Below, piece by piece: positions 34,829-43,743 of a DNA stretch of 64,000 nucleotides. Each line of letters opens with the position of its first letter. Position 1 is the stretch's first letter. The stretch lies in assembly GCF_001449115.1 (NCBI RefSeq), contig NZ_LAIJ01000001.1:124001-188000 (forward strand). Direction: 5' to 3'. The stretch is from Occallatibacter gabretensis. GTDB lineage: Bacteria > Acidobacteriota > Terriglobia > Terriglobales > Acidobacteriaceae. Both the position numbers and the translations under genes were made by a program. A model generated the notes under the pieces. It made no database searches and was not told where the DNA came from. It worked only from the letters and a program-made list of their open reading frames with translations.

Positions 34829-36010
34829 ATGATGCGTAAGGGAGTTTTCATGTTTAGTTTGTTTGTTTTGGCGGGAGCGTTGCTATGCAGCGGATGCGGG
34901 GGCACCAGCAGCAGCCATCAAACGCCTCCCCCTGCGACGACGCCGACGGCGGCCACACCCACGGTGGCGACGACGACTGCGCAGAATGGTGCAGTGATTG
35001 CCAGCCTGGCGAGCACAACGAGCGGCGCGACAATTTACTACACGCTGGACGGTAGTACGCCGACGACCTCTTCGCAGGTTTATGAGGCCCCATTCCTGGT
35101 GGCATCGAACCTGACGGTGAAAGCGCTGGCTGCGGCGAGCGGCTCTAACAATAGCTCGGTTACCACGCAAGCGTTTACGACGAGTATTCCATCGGGAACG
35201 CTGGTTTGGAGCGACGAGTTCAACGGGACTGCGGGCACAACCTATGGTCAGCCGAACCCGGCGACGTGGACTTACGACACGGGAACAAACTGCTGCGGGA
35301 ACAACGAGCAGGAGACCTATTGCGCGTGGGGATCGACCACTGCGCCGTGTTCCACCTCAAGCCCGAATGCATGGGTGGGAACTGATGGGTATCTTCACGT
35401 TCAGGCACTGCAGCCCACCGCTGGCGCGACCACGTACACTTCGGCGCGGCTTAAGTCGTCTGGGTTATTCAGCTTTATGTACGGGCGCATTGAGGCGCGG
35501 ATGCAACTGCCGGAGTCACAGGGAATGTGGCCAGCATTCTGGATGCTGGGGAATAACATTGCCACGGTCAACTGGCCGGCATGCGGCGAACTGGACATTA
35601 TGGAACACATTGATGGCAGCAATGCGCCAACGTATGTGGGCGGAACACCGCCAGGGTACGACTGGATTGCCGGGTCGATTCACGGTGGCACTGCCAGCAA
35701 TGAGGGAAACGGGACACAGCAATATCACCCCGCGGGATTTTCCGCGGCAGCCTGGCATACGTACGGCATGATTTGGACGAAGGGGCAGATTCAGTACTAC
35801 ATCGACGACCCATCGAATATCTATGCCACGTTCAATACCTCGAATCTGGTGTACAACAATGGGAGCGTCGCGCCGTGGCCCTTCGATGCGGGCCCGCAGT
35901 TTGTGATTCTGAACCTGGCGGTAGGCGGAAGCTGGCCGGGCAACGTGGATTCGACGACTGTCTTTCCTGGAAACATGCTGGTGGATTATGTGCGGATTTA
36001 TACGCCATAA
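34829..36010 (+). CDS. Glycoside hydrolase family 16 lipoprotein with chitobiase-type Ig-like domain
   Basis: An endo-acting glucanase or galactanase of 393 residues. The signal peptide ends in a lipobox-like LLCSGC with Cys23 as lipid site. ATG 34829 is supported by GAGGGG just upstream. After a Thr/Pro linker, residues 40-115 match the C-terminal chitobiase-type Ig-like fold (GATIYYTLDGSTPTTSS). The GH16 jelly-roll follows from about 125 (LVWSDEFNG), with the catalytic motif GELDIMEHIDG near 257 carrying the nucleophile and acid/base glutamates, and a C-terminal MLVDYVRIYTP strand. The best guess is a laminarinase-like enzyme on the cell surface. Other GH16 substrates (agar, carrageenan, xyloglucan) are less likely in soil. 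Confidence 0.9.
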   Translation: MMRKGVFMFSLFVLAGALLCSGCGGTSSSHQTPPPATTPTAATPTVATTTAQNGAVIASLASTTSGATIYYTLDGSTPTTSSQVYEAPFLVASNLTVKALAAASGSNNSSVTTQAFTTSIPSGTLVWSDEFNGTAGTTYGQPNPATWTYDTGTNCCGNNEQETYCAWGSTTAPCSTSSPNAWVGTDGYLHVQALQPTAGATTYTSARLKSSGLFSFMYGRIEARMQLPESQGMWPAFWMLGNNIATVNWPACGELDIMEHIDGSNAPTYVGGTPPGYDWIAGSIHGGTASNEGNGTQQYHPAGFSAAAWHTYGMIWTKGQIQYYIDDPSNIYATFNTSNLVYNNGSVAPWPFDAGPQFVILNLAVGGSWPGNVDSTTVFPGNMLVDYVRIYTP

Positions 36011-36162
36011 AACACCCTGAATGCATAAAACGCGTCGAATGCGAGAGGACGTTGAATCAGGACGCGGCTTGATTACTGTTCAGTTACGGATTGGAGAAGA
36101 ATTTGCACTGCGTTTGCGCCTGATTCATCGTCCTATTACAGAACGAGGAGGATACTACTCCC

Positions 36163-37071
36163 GTGAATCCGCATACGGCCGAAAAATCCCCGATTAATTC
36201 AGGTTATTCCACGGTCCCCACAGTCGATTACGCTCTTCCTCGCCTTACTTCCCAGCCACCGGCAGTTTCTCCTCGTGCTCGCGTTCGCGCTGAGATAGGG
36301 CGCTATCGTTTGCGGCTTGCAGAGAGTCTGGAGGATCGCGAGGCGGCGTGCCGGCTGCGTTTCCGGGTCTTCAATATCGAGCTGGGTGAGGGGCTGGAGA
36401 GCTCGTACCAGACGGGTCTGGATACGGACGAGTTCGACCTGTGCTGCGAGCACCTGCTGGTGGAAGACAAGCAGGAGGACAATCCGGCGCGGCGGATTGT
36501 GGGTACGTACCGGATGCAGAGCGGGGCGATTGCAGCGCGGAATTTCGGATACTACTCGGAACAGGAGTTCGGTTTTGCGCCGTATGAGCTGCTGCGGGCG
36601 GGAATTCTGGAGCTGGGTAGGGCCTCAATTGATCGCGATCACCGCTCTCCAGAGGTGTTGACGCTGCTGTGGCGGGGCATCGCCCAGTATGCTAACGATA
36701 TGGGGCTGCGTTACCTGATTGGGTGCTCGTCGTTGAATTCAAAGGATCCCGCGGAGGGGTGGCAGGTGTATCGCCAGCTGGAGCACTACCGGGTGAGCCC
36801 GGAGTTCGCTACGCATCCGACGGCCGCGTATGCCTGCCCCGCCGAGCCGGAGGCGGACGCACAGAACCTGCTTCCTGACGGGGAAGCGAGTGTTGTGCCG
36901 CAGGTGAAGGTGCCCAAGCTGCTGAAGACGTACCTGGCGATTGGTGCGCGGATTGCCGCTCCACCTGCCTGGGACCGCGCCTTCGGGACTATCGACTTCC
37001 TTACGCTGCTCGATCTCCAGTTGATGTCTTCGGCCGCGCGCAACCGGTTCCTGGCCCCGCTGACTCAGTGA
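36163..37071 (+). CDS. olsB: OlsB-like ornithine-acyl-ACP N-acyltransferase (GNAT fold)
   Basis: A 302-residue GNAT-type acyltransferase. OlsB forms lyso-ornithine lipid from ornithine and a 3-hydroxyacyl carrier protein. Family features are YRLRLAESLEDREAACRLRFRVF near 47-69, DEFDLCCEHLLVED near 88-101 and ELGRASIDRDHRSPEVL near 150-166. LIGCSSL follows near 186. The start is GTG 36163, with GAGGAGG 11 bases upstream. The N-terminal 40 residues are variable. The stop overlaps the next acyltransferase gene by four bases, exactly the olsBA arrangement known from proteobacteria. Ornithine lipids help membranes withstand phosphate shortage and acid. Confidence 0.8.
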   Translation: MNPHTAEKSPINSGYSTVPTVDYALPRLTSQPPAVSPRARVRAEIGRYRLRLAESLEDREAACRLRFRVFNIELGEGLESSYQTGLDTDEFDLCCEHLLVEDKQEDNPARRIVGTYRMQSGAIAARNFGYYSEQEFGFAPYELLRAGILELGRASIDRDHRSPEVLTLLWRGIAQYANDMGLRYLIGCSSLNSKDPAEGWQVYRQLEHYRVSPEFATHPTAAYACPAEPEADAQNLLPDGEASVVPQVKVPKLLKTYLAIGARIAAPPAWDRAFGTIDFLTLLDLQLMSSAARNRFLAPLTQ

Positions 37072-37826
37072 ACCTTCGCGCATGGCTTCGCGCTGTGGCG
37101 ATGGCCTGGGCTCTCACACTTTGCATGGTGGAACTGGTTCTGGCGTGGCTGGCTGCCTGGCGTTCCGGCGAGGGGTTTACGCCGCTTCGTCGCGCACAGT
37201 GGCTGCAGACTGCCTGCAGGCAGGTGACGAGGAGTCTGGGCATTCGCTTCCGCGTGGTGGGCACGCCGCCGACGAATGGGCTGCTGGTTTCGAATCATTT
37301 GAGCTACCTGGACATTCTTATCTACTCTGCGGCGGTGCCGTGCGTCTTTGTCTCGAAGGCGGAGGTGAACAGCTGGCCGTATTTTGGATTTGCGGCGCGG
37401 CAGGGAGGAACAATTTTTATTGATCGCACGCGGCGTGTGAGCGCGCAAGAGGTGGCGCAGGAGATGGCGCGCAGGCTGGCTGATCCGGTGCCGATTCTTG
37501 TGTTTCCGGAGGGGACAAGCTCAGATGGTGCGCAGGTGATGCGGTTTCATTCATCGCTCTTTGAGCCGGCGGCTGCGACTGGGGCGCAGGTCACGGCGGC
37601 CGCGGTGCGATATGAGAGTGCGGGCGACGCGCCGGAGAGTGACCTGTGCTGGTTTGGAGATGAGTCGTTTTTATCGCATCTGTGGAAGACACTGGGCGGG
37701 CCGGGATTTACGGCACAGTTGGTGTTTGGCGAGCCGCGCGTGTATTCGAACCGGCGGGAGGCAGCGCGGGAGACGCATGAGGAAGTGTCGGGGATGCGGG
37801 AGCAGCTTTCAACTGTCAGCTCTTAG
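37068..37826 (+). CDS. olsA: PlsC/OlsA-like 1-acylglycerol-phosphate acyltransferase
   Basis: A 252-residue membrane-attached acyltransferase. The N-terminal hydrophobic segment (VAMAWALTLCMVELVLAWLAAW) anchors it, and the acyltransferase blocks follow: SNHLSYLDILIY near 76-87 with the catalytic His and Asp, GTIFIDRTRR near 113-122, and VFPEGTSSDG near 145-154. It starts with GTG 37068 overlapping the OlsB stop, so translation is coupled. In the olsBA pair the second acylation yields ornithine lipid. A general phosphatidic-acid role is the alternative. The last codons run through a heptamer repeat that supplies the C-terminus QLSTVSS. Confidence 0.85.
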   Translation: MNLRAWLRAVAMAWALTLCMVELVLAWLAAWRSGEGFTPLRRAQWLQTACRQVTRSLGIRFRVVGTPPTNGLLVSNHLSYLDILIYSAAVPCVFVSKAEVNSWPYFGFAARQGGTIFIDRTRRVSAQEVAQEMARRLADPVPILVFPEGTSSDGAQVMRFHSSLFEPAAATGAQVTAAAVRYESAGDAPESDLCWFGDESFLSHLWKTLGGPGFTAQLVFGEPRVYSNRREAARETHEEVSGMREQLSTVSS

Positions 37827-37831
37827 CTTTT
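37804..37831 (+). repeat. Tandem heptamer repeat overlapping the acyltransferase stop (AGCTTTC type)
   Basis: Four 7-base units AGCTTTC, AACTGTC, AGCTCTT and AGCTTTT. The stop codon of the PlsC-like gene lies inside. It is a different heptamer from the AGGGACT type elsewhere in the window. Confidence 0.5.
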
Positions 37832-37930
37832 AATGCCATTGTGCGATACGGAAAGCCCGGCAGCGAACCAGATTAAATCATATTGAATGAGAAGCTTGCG
37901 CCCCATTTGACCCTGATCGGTCCGAAGTTT

Positions 37931-37947
37931 GGGGGAGGGGGTGGGGC
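37931..37947 (+). other. G-run cluster between convergent genes
   Basis: GGGGGAGGGGGTGGGG gives three long G-runs plus a nearby GG. It is a weaker quadruplex candidate than 1120-1150. It lies in the roughly 220-base spacer between the OlsA-like and permease genes, in which I see no gene. Confidence 0.3.
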
Positions 37948-38051
37948 GGCGATAAGGTGACTTCTCGGTACTTATCCGGCGTGGGTGCGTGCATTGGGGA
38001 TTTAGCGTCAAGTGAGAAGCACCGCGGCGAATCCATATGACCAGTTAATAC

Positions 38052-39431
38052 CTACCATTGCTTCAGCATCCAGTAAAACGCCGTGATTATCAGCAGGAAC
38101 GGCAGGAAACCCAGGACCGTGTATTGCAGACCCTCCACGTAGAAGGTACTGATCGTGATAGCGGCGATAGCGATCAACGCAACGATTTGCGAATAAGGCG
38201 TGAATGGGAGCCGAATCGGCAGCGCAGCGACCCGTGCCTGGCCCAGCGATCGGCGAAAGGCAAGGTGTGCGAGCAGGATAACGATCCACACAAAGAACAT
38301 GCCGGCGACCGCGACACCATAGAGCAGCAGAAAGGCTCGTCCGGGAGCAAAAATCGCGAGCAGGATAGCGGCCACCATCCCGCCGGTAGACGCAAGCAAG
38401 GCGAAGTAAGGAACGCCGTTCCTGCCCAAACGGCCAAGCCTCGCAGGCACGTAGCCATCGCGTGACAGGGAAAAGAGGGTTCGCGTGATGAGGTAGAGAT
38501 TTGTATTCGCGCTCGATAGGGCAGCGGTGATGACTACCAGGTTCATGATGCTCGCAGCGAAGGGAATGCCGGCTGCTGCAAAGGCCAATACAAACGGACT
38601 ACCGGTGATACCGCTGCCCATCCTGTCCCACGGCGTCACCGAGAGCATCACGATCATCGAGAGAACGTAGAAAAGAATAAGCCGAAGCGATACGGTACGC
38701 ATGGCGCGAGGGATGGTCTTTTCAGGATGCGCAGCCTCGCCGGCGGTGACACCAAGTATCTCCACGCCCATGTAGCTCGTCAGCGTGAGCGTCATAGCCA
38801 GCCAGACACCCTTTAGTCCATGCGGAAAAAATCCACCGTGCGCAGTGAGATTTGCAAAGCCTGCAGCATGGACGGGGCCAACGCCGAAGATGAGCCCCAA
38901 CCCGACGAGGATGAATGCCATGATGGCGGCGACTTTGATAAAAGCAAACCAGTATTCGAATTCGGCGAAGTTGCCGACCTGCATCGCGTTGATGACGATA
39001 AGGCCGGCTGACACTCCGACGACCCAGACCCACTGTGGAGCCAAAGGGAACCACATGGAAAAGTAGATGGCGACGGCTGTCACCTCGGCACCGATCGCAA
39101 TGATCTGGACGAATGCGTAAGTAGCGCGAACCGCAAAGCCCGACCACTCGTTCAGATAAGTCTGCGCATAGACACCGAAAGAACCAGCGACAGGGTGAAC
39201 AACCGCCATCTCGGCGATGGAATACGCAACAATAACCGCGAGGAGAGCACTTAAAAGATAAGAGAGGATAACTCCGGGGCCTGCCAGCCGAATCGTGAGT
39301 GAGCTGCCAAGGAAGAGTCCCACTCCGATCGCGCCGCCAATCGTCAGCATGGTGAGCTGGCGTTGGGTGAGATTGCGCTTGAGCTCCGGGGGGCCCTCGG
39401 GCTTCTCCGCCATGGAAGACGCTGAAGCCAT
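38052..39431 (-). CDS. Amino acid permease (APC superfamily, AAT type)
   Basis: Inner-membrane amino-acid transporter of about 459 residues and 12 hydrophobic helices. Typical APC features are QLTMLTIGGAIGVGLFLGSS near helix 1, PVAGSFGVYAQTYLNEWSGF near helix 3 and LGVTAGEAAHPEKTIPRAMR after helix 6. SSANTNLYLITRTLFSLSRDG after helix 8 completes the pattern. The start is unsure: ATG 39431, ATG 39413 and a GTG at 39479 overlapping the previous gene are all open, none with a clear Shine-Dalgarno. It directly follows the cysteine-desulfurase-like gene and is probably co-transcribed, which suggests it imports the amino acid used by that enzyme. Related proteins carry aromatic amino acids, proline or GABA. 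Confidence 0.88.
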   Translation of the reverse strand: MASASSMAEKPEGPPELKRNLTQRQLTMLTIGGAIGVGLFLGSSLTIRLAGPGVILSYLLSALLAVIVAYSIAEMAVVHPVAGSFGVYAQTYLNEWSGFAVRATYAFVQIIAIGAEVTAVAIYFSMWFPLAPQWVWVVGVSAGLIVINAMQVGNFAEFEYWFAFIKVAAIMAFILVGLGLIFGVGPVHAAGFANLTAHGGFFPHGLKGVWLAMTLTLTSYMGVEILGVTAGEAAHPEKTIPRAMRTVSLRLILFYVLSMIVMLSVTPWDRMGSGITGSPFVLAFAAAGIPFAASIMNLVVITAALSSANTNLYLITRTLFSLSRDGYVPARLGRLGRNGVPYFALLASTGGMVAAILLAIFAPGRAFLLLYGVAVAGMFFVWIVILLAHLAFRRSLGQARVAALPIRLPFTPYSQIVALIAIAAITISTFYVEGLQYTVLGFLPFLLIITAFYWMLKQW

Positions 39432-39456
39432 AGAAGCCCGGCCCGAAGCGCTTTGC

Positions 39457-40740
39457 TTACTCACTCCGGACCAGGTCACGGAGCACGGTTCCGAACTCTT
39501 GAATCTCCTCGATGGTGTTGTAGTGGAGAATCGAAGCCCGGACCACGCCGGTGTCGAGACTCCGGCCCAGACGCTTCATCAGCCGCGGCGCGTACATGTG
39601 TCCGTCGCGAATACCGATGCCGCGACTGGACATGGTTTCTGTAACCACCGCAGGCAATATGTTGGGAAGATTGAAGCAGAACGTAGGGACGCGTTCGGCA
39701 ATGCGATACATATCGTCTACGCCGTAAATGATAGCTCCCGCAGCCTGCAGCACTTCAAGCATCTCGCGAGACAGCGTCGCTTCGTACTCACGTATCGAAG
39801 TCATGGCGCGAACGATGGAGTCCCGGCGCGACGCGGGTTCAGCGTCACCTTCCTCCACGGCCACGCTATTGCCGAGAGTTTCAAGGTAGGTAACAGCAGC
39901 TGCCATGCCGGCGACATTTTCATAAATGAAGGTGCCTGCCTCAATCTTGCCCGGCGCAGCGTCTGGAATAAAATCTTCACGAAACGTCGGGAGCTCGTTC
40001 AGCAGCTCAAGACGCCCCCACAGGAAGCCCATATGAGGAGCGAAGACCTTGTACCCTGAGCAGACGAGGTAGTCACAATCGAAAGCCCGTACATCGATCA
40101 GACCGTGAGGAGAGTAGTGAACGCAGTCAAGAGCGACCTCTGCACCGGCATCATGCGCCAGCCTGGCGACAGCAGCCACATCGACAATCGAACCGAGGGC
40201 GTGAGAGGCCACGGTGCAGGCGACAAGACGGGTCTTTGCACTCAGAAGCGGCGCGAGATCGTCCACGTGCAGATTGTTGTCTTCGCGCATCTTCCACCAA
40301 ACGATCCTTGCGCCCTCGCGTTCAAGTTGCAGCCAGGTGGCGATATTGGCTTCGTGATCAAGGTCGGTGACGATAATCTCGTTACGAACTCCCAGCGTGC
40401 GGCCGATCGCGAGACTGAGCAGGCGAAGGAACGAAGTCGCGTTCATGCCGAAAGCAACCTCGTTAGGGTCCCGCGCGTTGATTAAGTGGCCGACACTCTC
40501 TCTCGCCCGCGCAATTGTCGCGTCGACTTCCACGCTCTTGGCGTAGCGGCCGCCGCGCTGCACGTTGCAATGCCGCAGGTGACCGTTGATCGCGTCGAAA
40601 ACAACCTGAGGAATCTGGGCCCCGGCGGCATTATCAAAAAAGATGAACCCCGGCTCCTGATTGAGCGCAGGAAAGAGGGAGCGAATTCGATCACACGGGA
40701 AGGGAACCGCTCGGGATGCGACTAGCTGTTGATTGACCAC
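39457..40740 (-). CDS. Cysteine-desulfurase-like class V aminotransferase-fold enzyme
   Basis: A PLP enzyme of 427 residues close to the cysteine-desulfurase-like group rather than IscS or SufS. Visible are the N-terminal [11 protein letters not shown] near 34-44, the PLP-contacting [13 protein letters not shown] near 126-138, and [15 protein letters not shown] near 200-214. The Schiff-base lysine is in [17 protein letters not shown] near 227-243. The start is GTG 40740, with AGGAG six bases upstream. No iron-sulfur scaffold or suf genes are nearby. Instead the permease lies behind and an NTF2-like gene in front, so a catabolic or biosynthetic lyase or epimerase reaction on an amino acid is as likely as desulfuration. 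Confidence 0.85.
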   Translation of the reverse strand: MVNQQLVASRAVPFPCDRIRSLFPALNQEPGFIFFDNAAGAQIPQVVFDAINGHLRHCNVQRGGRYAKSVEVDATIARARESVGHLINARDPNEVAFGMNATSFLRLLSLAIGRTLGVRNEIIVTDLDHEANIATWLQLEREGARIVWWKMREDNNLHVDDLAPLLSAKTRLVACTVASHALGSIVDVAAVARLAHDAGAEVALDCVHYSPHGLIDVRAFDCDYLVCSGYKVFAPHMGFLWGRLELLNELPTFREDFIPDAAPGKIEAGTFIYENVAGMAAAVTYLETLGNSVAVEEGDAEPASRRDSIVRAMTSIREYEATLSREMLEVLQAAGAIIYGVDDMYRIAERVPTFCFNLPNILPAVVTETMSSRGIGIRDGHMYAPRLMKRLGRSLDTGVVRASILHYNTIEEIQEFGTVLRDLVRSE

Positions 40741-40817
40741 TTGGCTCCTGGGGCTTGGTAAATCCGGCGACTCACGATGGATGGGTGCGACCAGTATACA
40801 AAAGGGATATATTGCTC

Positions 40818-41309
40818 CTAATCAGGATCGAGAACCTTGCGTGCGATCTCGGCTCCGAATACCGGAAGCGATGGATCCGTGAGCAACCCAATTTGTTTGA
40901 GCACAGACGCCTGGTCCCAGTAAATGCGCTCATGCGCTAGCTTGCCATCGCGAAAGCCAACGACAACAACCAGGGGAATATCGACATGGCGGTGAGTCGG
41001 CGGAACTCCCGGCAGCATCCAGGGCATCTCTTCAGTATGGGTAAAGGAGAAGATGATCTCGTCAACCAGCTGATCCTCACCGAGCGTCCGGGAGACGAGC
41101 TGGATCGAAGTATCCGCCGGCATCGGTGCAATGAAGTCCTCCGCATAAAACCTGTGCAGGGCTTCATGGCCGTATCCGCCGGTCATAACCGGAACATGGT
41201 TGACGTAGGCGTCCTCGACCATTGTGGCAATGGTCGAAGAGACATCACGAGTTGAAAACTCATAGCCGATGTGCTCGTCCCATCGAGCGATCATCTCTGC
41301 TTGATCCAT
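40818..41309 (-). CDS. NTF2/SnoaL-like small protein
   Basis: A 163-residue cytosolic protein with a cone-shaped alpha+beta fold typical of NTF2-like enzymes: an N-terminal helix ([14 protein letters not shown]), then [17 protein letters not shown] and [14 protein letters not shown]. Next comes a strand run ending [30 protein letters not shown], characteristic of SnoaL-type polyketide-cyclase or ester-cyclase relatives. ATG 41309 starts where the similarity begins, with AGAGG about 11 bases upstream; the longer frame is not credible. It precedes the cysteine-desulfurase-like gene by 77 bases, so it may share its pathway. Confidence 0.75.
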   Translation of the reverse strand: MDQAEMIARWDEHIGYEFSTRDVSSTIATMVEDAYVNHVPVMTGGYGHEALHRFYAEDFIAPMPADTSIQLVSRTLGEDQLVDEIIFSFTHTEEMPWMLPGVPPTHRHVDIPLVVVVGFRDGKLAHERIYWDQASVLKQIGLLTDPSLPVFGAEIARKVLDPD

Positions 41310-41493
41310 GACTGGAGATTCCTCTAGCAGGATTTTAGCGGATGGATTTGATGAGCAGTCTGCTTTGTCAGGGAGCTCAATTAGAAGATGGTCACTTGGG
41401 AAATGGAAAGACGACTGTCCTAAGCCTTTCCGAGAAGCCGCTCCACGTCCGGACTTTGGTCTGCAGCCCATTCGCAGCGGCATATTCACAACG

Positions 41494-41730
41494 TCATCGG
41501 AAGAAGTCCGCAGCAACGATCTTGCGTTCGCCGCCCTGCCCCATCTCGAACGAGAAGGTCTTGCCCGCGTCCGCAAAACGCAGCATCACCGTCTCCATAA
41601 ATGAGATCCCCATCACTGTCAGCCCATTGACGGAAGCGATCTTATCCCCGAGGTTGAAGCCCGCCTCAGCGGCAGGGCTGCCCTGCGAGACAAACGCCAC
41701 CGTGAACCCCGGTCCCTCTTTCTGAGCCAT
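41494..41730 (-). pseudogene. Lone PDZ domain, probably a gene fragment
   Basis: Only 78 residues, nearly all of them one PDZ domain (FVSQGSPAAEAGFNLGDKIASVNGLTV). PDZ domains are normally part of proteases, kinases or secretion proteins. There is no Shine-Dalgarno before ATG 41730 or GTG 41733, no signal peptide, and the frame is open back to the stop of the SpoIIE fusion gene 57 bases upstream. It may be the C-terminal remnant of an aspartyl-protease/PDZ protein or a small stand-alone adaptor. I favour a remnant. Confidence 0.45.
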
Positions 41731-41790
41731 CACGATGGCGATGATTCTGCCACAGATGTGTCCGATTGATGTTGAAGAACGGGATGAATC

Positions 41791-43203
41791 TCAAACTGAG
41801 ATGCGCAGTACGACCAGCGTCATGTCATCGTGCTGCGGCTCGCAAGCGGCAAAGGCGTCGGCCGCACGAAACAAACGTTGCAACAGTTCCGCGGCGTTCA
41901 GTTCCGCGTGCGCCTGCGCCTCGGCGATCATCCGGTCTTCACCCCACTCGTCTTCTGCGGCGTTCATGGCTTCGCTGATGCCATCAGTAAAGGCCAGCAG
42001 GATATCGCCGGGGAGCAGGTGAAGCAACTGCTGCTTGTAGGCCGCGCCGGCAAGCAGCCCGACGACGGGGCCACCGTCTCCCAAACGAAACACTTGCCAG
42101 GCGCCGTTTTCTTTGCGTAGCACCGCAGGAGGATTGTGTCCGCAATTAACGTAGTGCAATGTGCGGGAGGCGCAGTCCAGTTCGGCGTAGAAGAATGTGG
42201 CATAGCGGTTGGTGTCGGACGCGTCGTAGAGAAGGCGGTTGACATTGGCCATCTTGATCCCCAGCCGGCCTGCGCCACTCAGCATTTGACCGCGCAGGCT
42301 TGCGTGAAGGCTTGCCATCAACAGGGCGGCGGACATGCCCTTGCCACTGATGTCGCCAATCGCGATACCCAGGCGGTCGCAGCCGTGCTCTGTTGTTCCG
42401 CTGGCGGAAGAGATGTTTTCGCCGGGCTCATGTCCTGCTTCTGCCAGCGAGCCATCACGGATGTCTATGAGGTCGTAGTAGTCGCCGCCGACTGCCTGGG
42501 CGGGTCTGCAGTGCGCGGCAATCTCTACGCCCGCAACGTTGGGGAACGTCTGCGGGAACAAGCGCTCCTGCACCTCGCGGGCAATCTCGAATTCACGTTC
42601 CAGCTTGGCGCGCGACACGGCCTCTTCGGCCAGCGTGGGAATAAGTTTGTAGATGTTGACGAGTATGCCTGATGGCAAAGCCCTGGTGCTGCCGAGCGCA
42701 AATCCGCGTGGCAGTGATCCGCCCTCGAAAAAGCGTTTGCCTTTGCCCAGCACAATAGGATTGACCAGCAGAACAACCTCATCCGCCAGTCCGTGATCGA
42801 GGAGCACGGAAATCAGCGTCGAGCTGCCCGCGACGACCAGGTCCGGGCCTTTCTTAGCCTTGATGCGTCGAATGCTATCCACGAGGTCCGATCCAATGGC
42901 CTCGAATGGACCCCATTCCAAACTCTCCGGCCTGTGAGTTACGACGTACTTCGTCGCCGCATTCAGACGGTCCGTCATGGGAGTCTTCGGTGCTTTCGGC
43001 CAGAAACTCGCCAGCAAGTCGTAGGTTCGGCGACCAAACAGCAAGTCGCAGGTCTTGCCGTACATCTCGTTTACTATCTGTAACCCCGCAGGCGAACGAT
43101 ACTGCGCGGTCCAGTCGCCGTATGGGAAATCGTCCTCCGGACCGCTGGTCATCTGGATAACGCCATCGAGCGAGATATGCTCGATGATTTTGAGTTTGCG
43201 CAT
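41791..43203 (-). CDS. RibD/DHFR-like domain fused to SpoIIE-type PP2C phosphatase
   Basis: A 470-residue fusion. Residues about 1-187 are a complete RibD C-terminal/dihydrofolate-reductase-like domain of the YyaP kind (IEHISLDGVIQ, FGRRTYDLLASFWP, DLVVAGSSTLISVLLDHGLADEVVLLVNPIVLGKGKRFF split around 121-158). Residues about 188-215 form a helix of the sort that precedes SpoIIE phosphatases (EREFEIAREVQERLFPQ). Residues 216-470 are the SpoIIE/RsbU-like phosphatase with VGGDYYD near 238-244, IGDISGKGMSAALLM, CGHNPP and FTDGISEA, and a C-terminal HDDMTLVVLRI, so the metal-binding aspartates are present. ATG 43203 has AGGAG six bases upstream. No frame break is visible at the junction near 42640. 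Confidence 0.88.
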   Translation of the reverse strand: MRKLKIIEHISLDGVIQMTSGPEDDFPYGDWTAQYRSPAGLQIVNEMYGKTCDLLFGRRTYDLLASFWPKAPKTPMTDRLNAATKYVVTHRPESLEWGPFEAIGSDLVDSIRRIKAKKGPDLVVAGSSTLISVLLDHGLADEVVLLVNPIVLGKGKRFFEGGSLPRGFALGSTRALPSGILVNIYKLIPTLAEEAVSRAKLEREFEIAREVQERLFPQTFPNVAGVEIAAHCRPAQAVGGDYYDLIDIRDGSLAEAGHEPGENISSASGTTEHGCDRLGIAIGDISGKGMSAALLMASLHASLRGQMLSGAGRLGIKMANVNRLLYDASDTNRYATFFYAELDCASRTLHYVNCGHNPPAVLRKENGAWQVFRLGDGGPVVGLLAGAAYKQQLLHLLPGDILLAFTDGISEAMNAAEDEWGEDRMIAEAQAHAELNAAELLQRLFRAADAFAACEPQHDDMTLVVLRISV

Positions 43204-43614
43204 ATTGATCTCCTATAAATGCTCGGTTTGCGTCTTCGTGAGGGACTACCAGGCCCGAATGAACGAAGAGCAAGAGCGGCGGACAACAGTTCGACGAAGC
43301 TTTCACCGCCAAACGCGGCAAGTGACAGATTGTGCAAACTGGATCCAACGAACAACGAGACAGTAGATTCGACCAGTGATTAAAGTATCGTATTGCCTTG
43401 CAACCGATGTACTCGCCGTCTGATTTCTGGACTGGCGTACTCAGCGGCGGTGCATCGACGGACCTATTCGAAGTTTAGAGGCGGTGGTCCAGTGATTTCT
43501 CTCATAAACGCGCTTCTGTTGAGTTAGTCGAATGCTACTACGGTGTGCGGCTCGGAAGGAGGACGCCGGGTTTGCGATAAGGCTACAAGAAGCAAGACAG
43601 TGCTTGATTGGATT

Positions 43615-43628
43615 GTGCTATCCCACCC
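43615..43628 (+). repeat. Palindromic repeat family 1, left half only
   Basis: GTGCTATCCCACCC matches the left end of the copy at 3375-3424. No matching TGGGGCACCCAT is found in the expected position; a loose TTGTGCCTGATTGGGG follows instead. It is probably a decayed copy. Confidence 0.35.
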
Positions 43629-43660
43629 TATGTTGTGCCTGATTGGGGAAAGACAAAAGC

Positions 43661-43710
43661 AGGTCCTTCTCTCCGTCTGAAAAACGACTCCGTTCAGGAT
43701 GACGGGCGTT
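43661..43710. repeat. Interspersed repeat family 2, short copy
   Basis: It starts AGGTCCTTCTC and ends GTTCAGGATGACGGG, the same order of end motifs as at 1438-1504 and 8046-8134, with GTCTG...CGACTC between. Confidence 0.3.
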
Positions 43711-43743
43711 TGTGGGAAGTGGAGCGGCCACGTTTTGGCGGGG

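Larger units (their letters stand above)
43204..43743. other. Intergenic region, no gene found
   Basis: About 540 bases between the SpoIIE fusion and the LacI gene. The left 150 bases carry the fusion gene's promoter. The rest has no recognisable gene. Near its right end lie a half copy of repeat family 1 (GTGCTATCCCACCC at 43615) and a short copy of family 2 (43661-43710). Confidence 0.55.

Noticed and set aside
43149-43355. Minus-strand 68-codon frame upstream of the SpoIIE fusion
   Set aside because: Serine/arginine-rich translation, no ribosome site, overlaps the start of the fusion gene; looks like noise.
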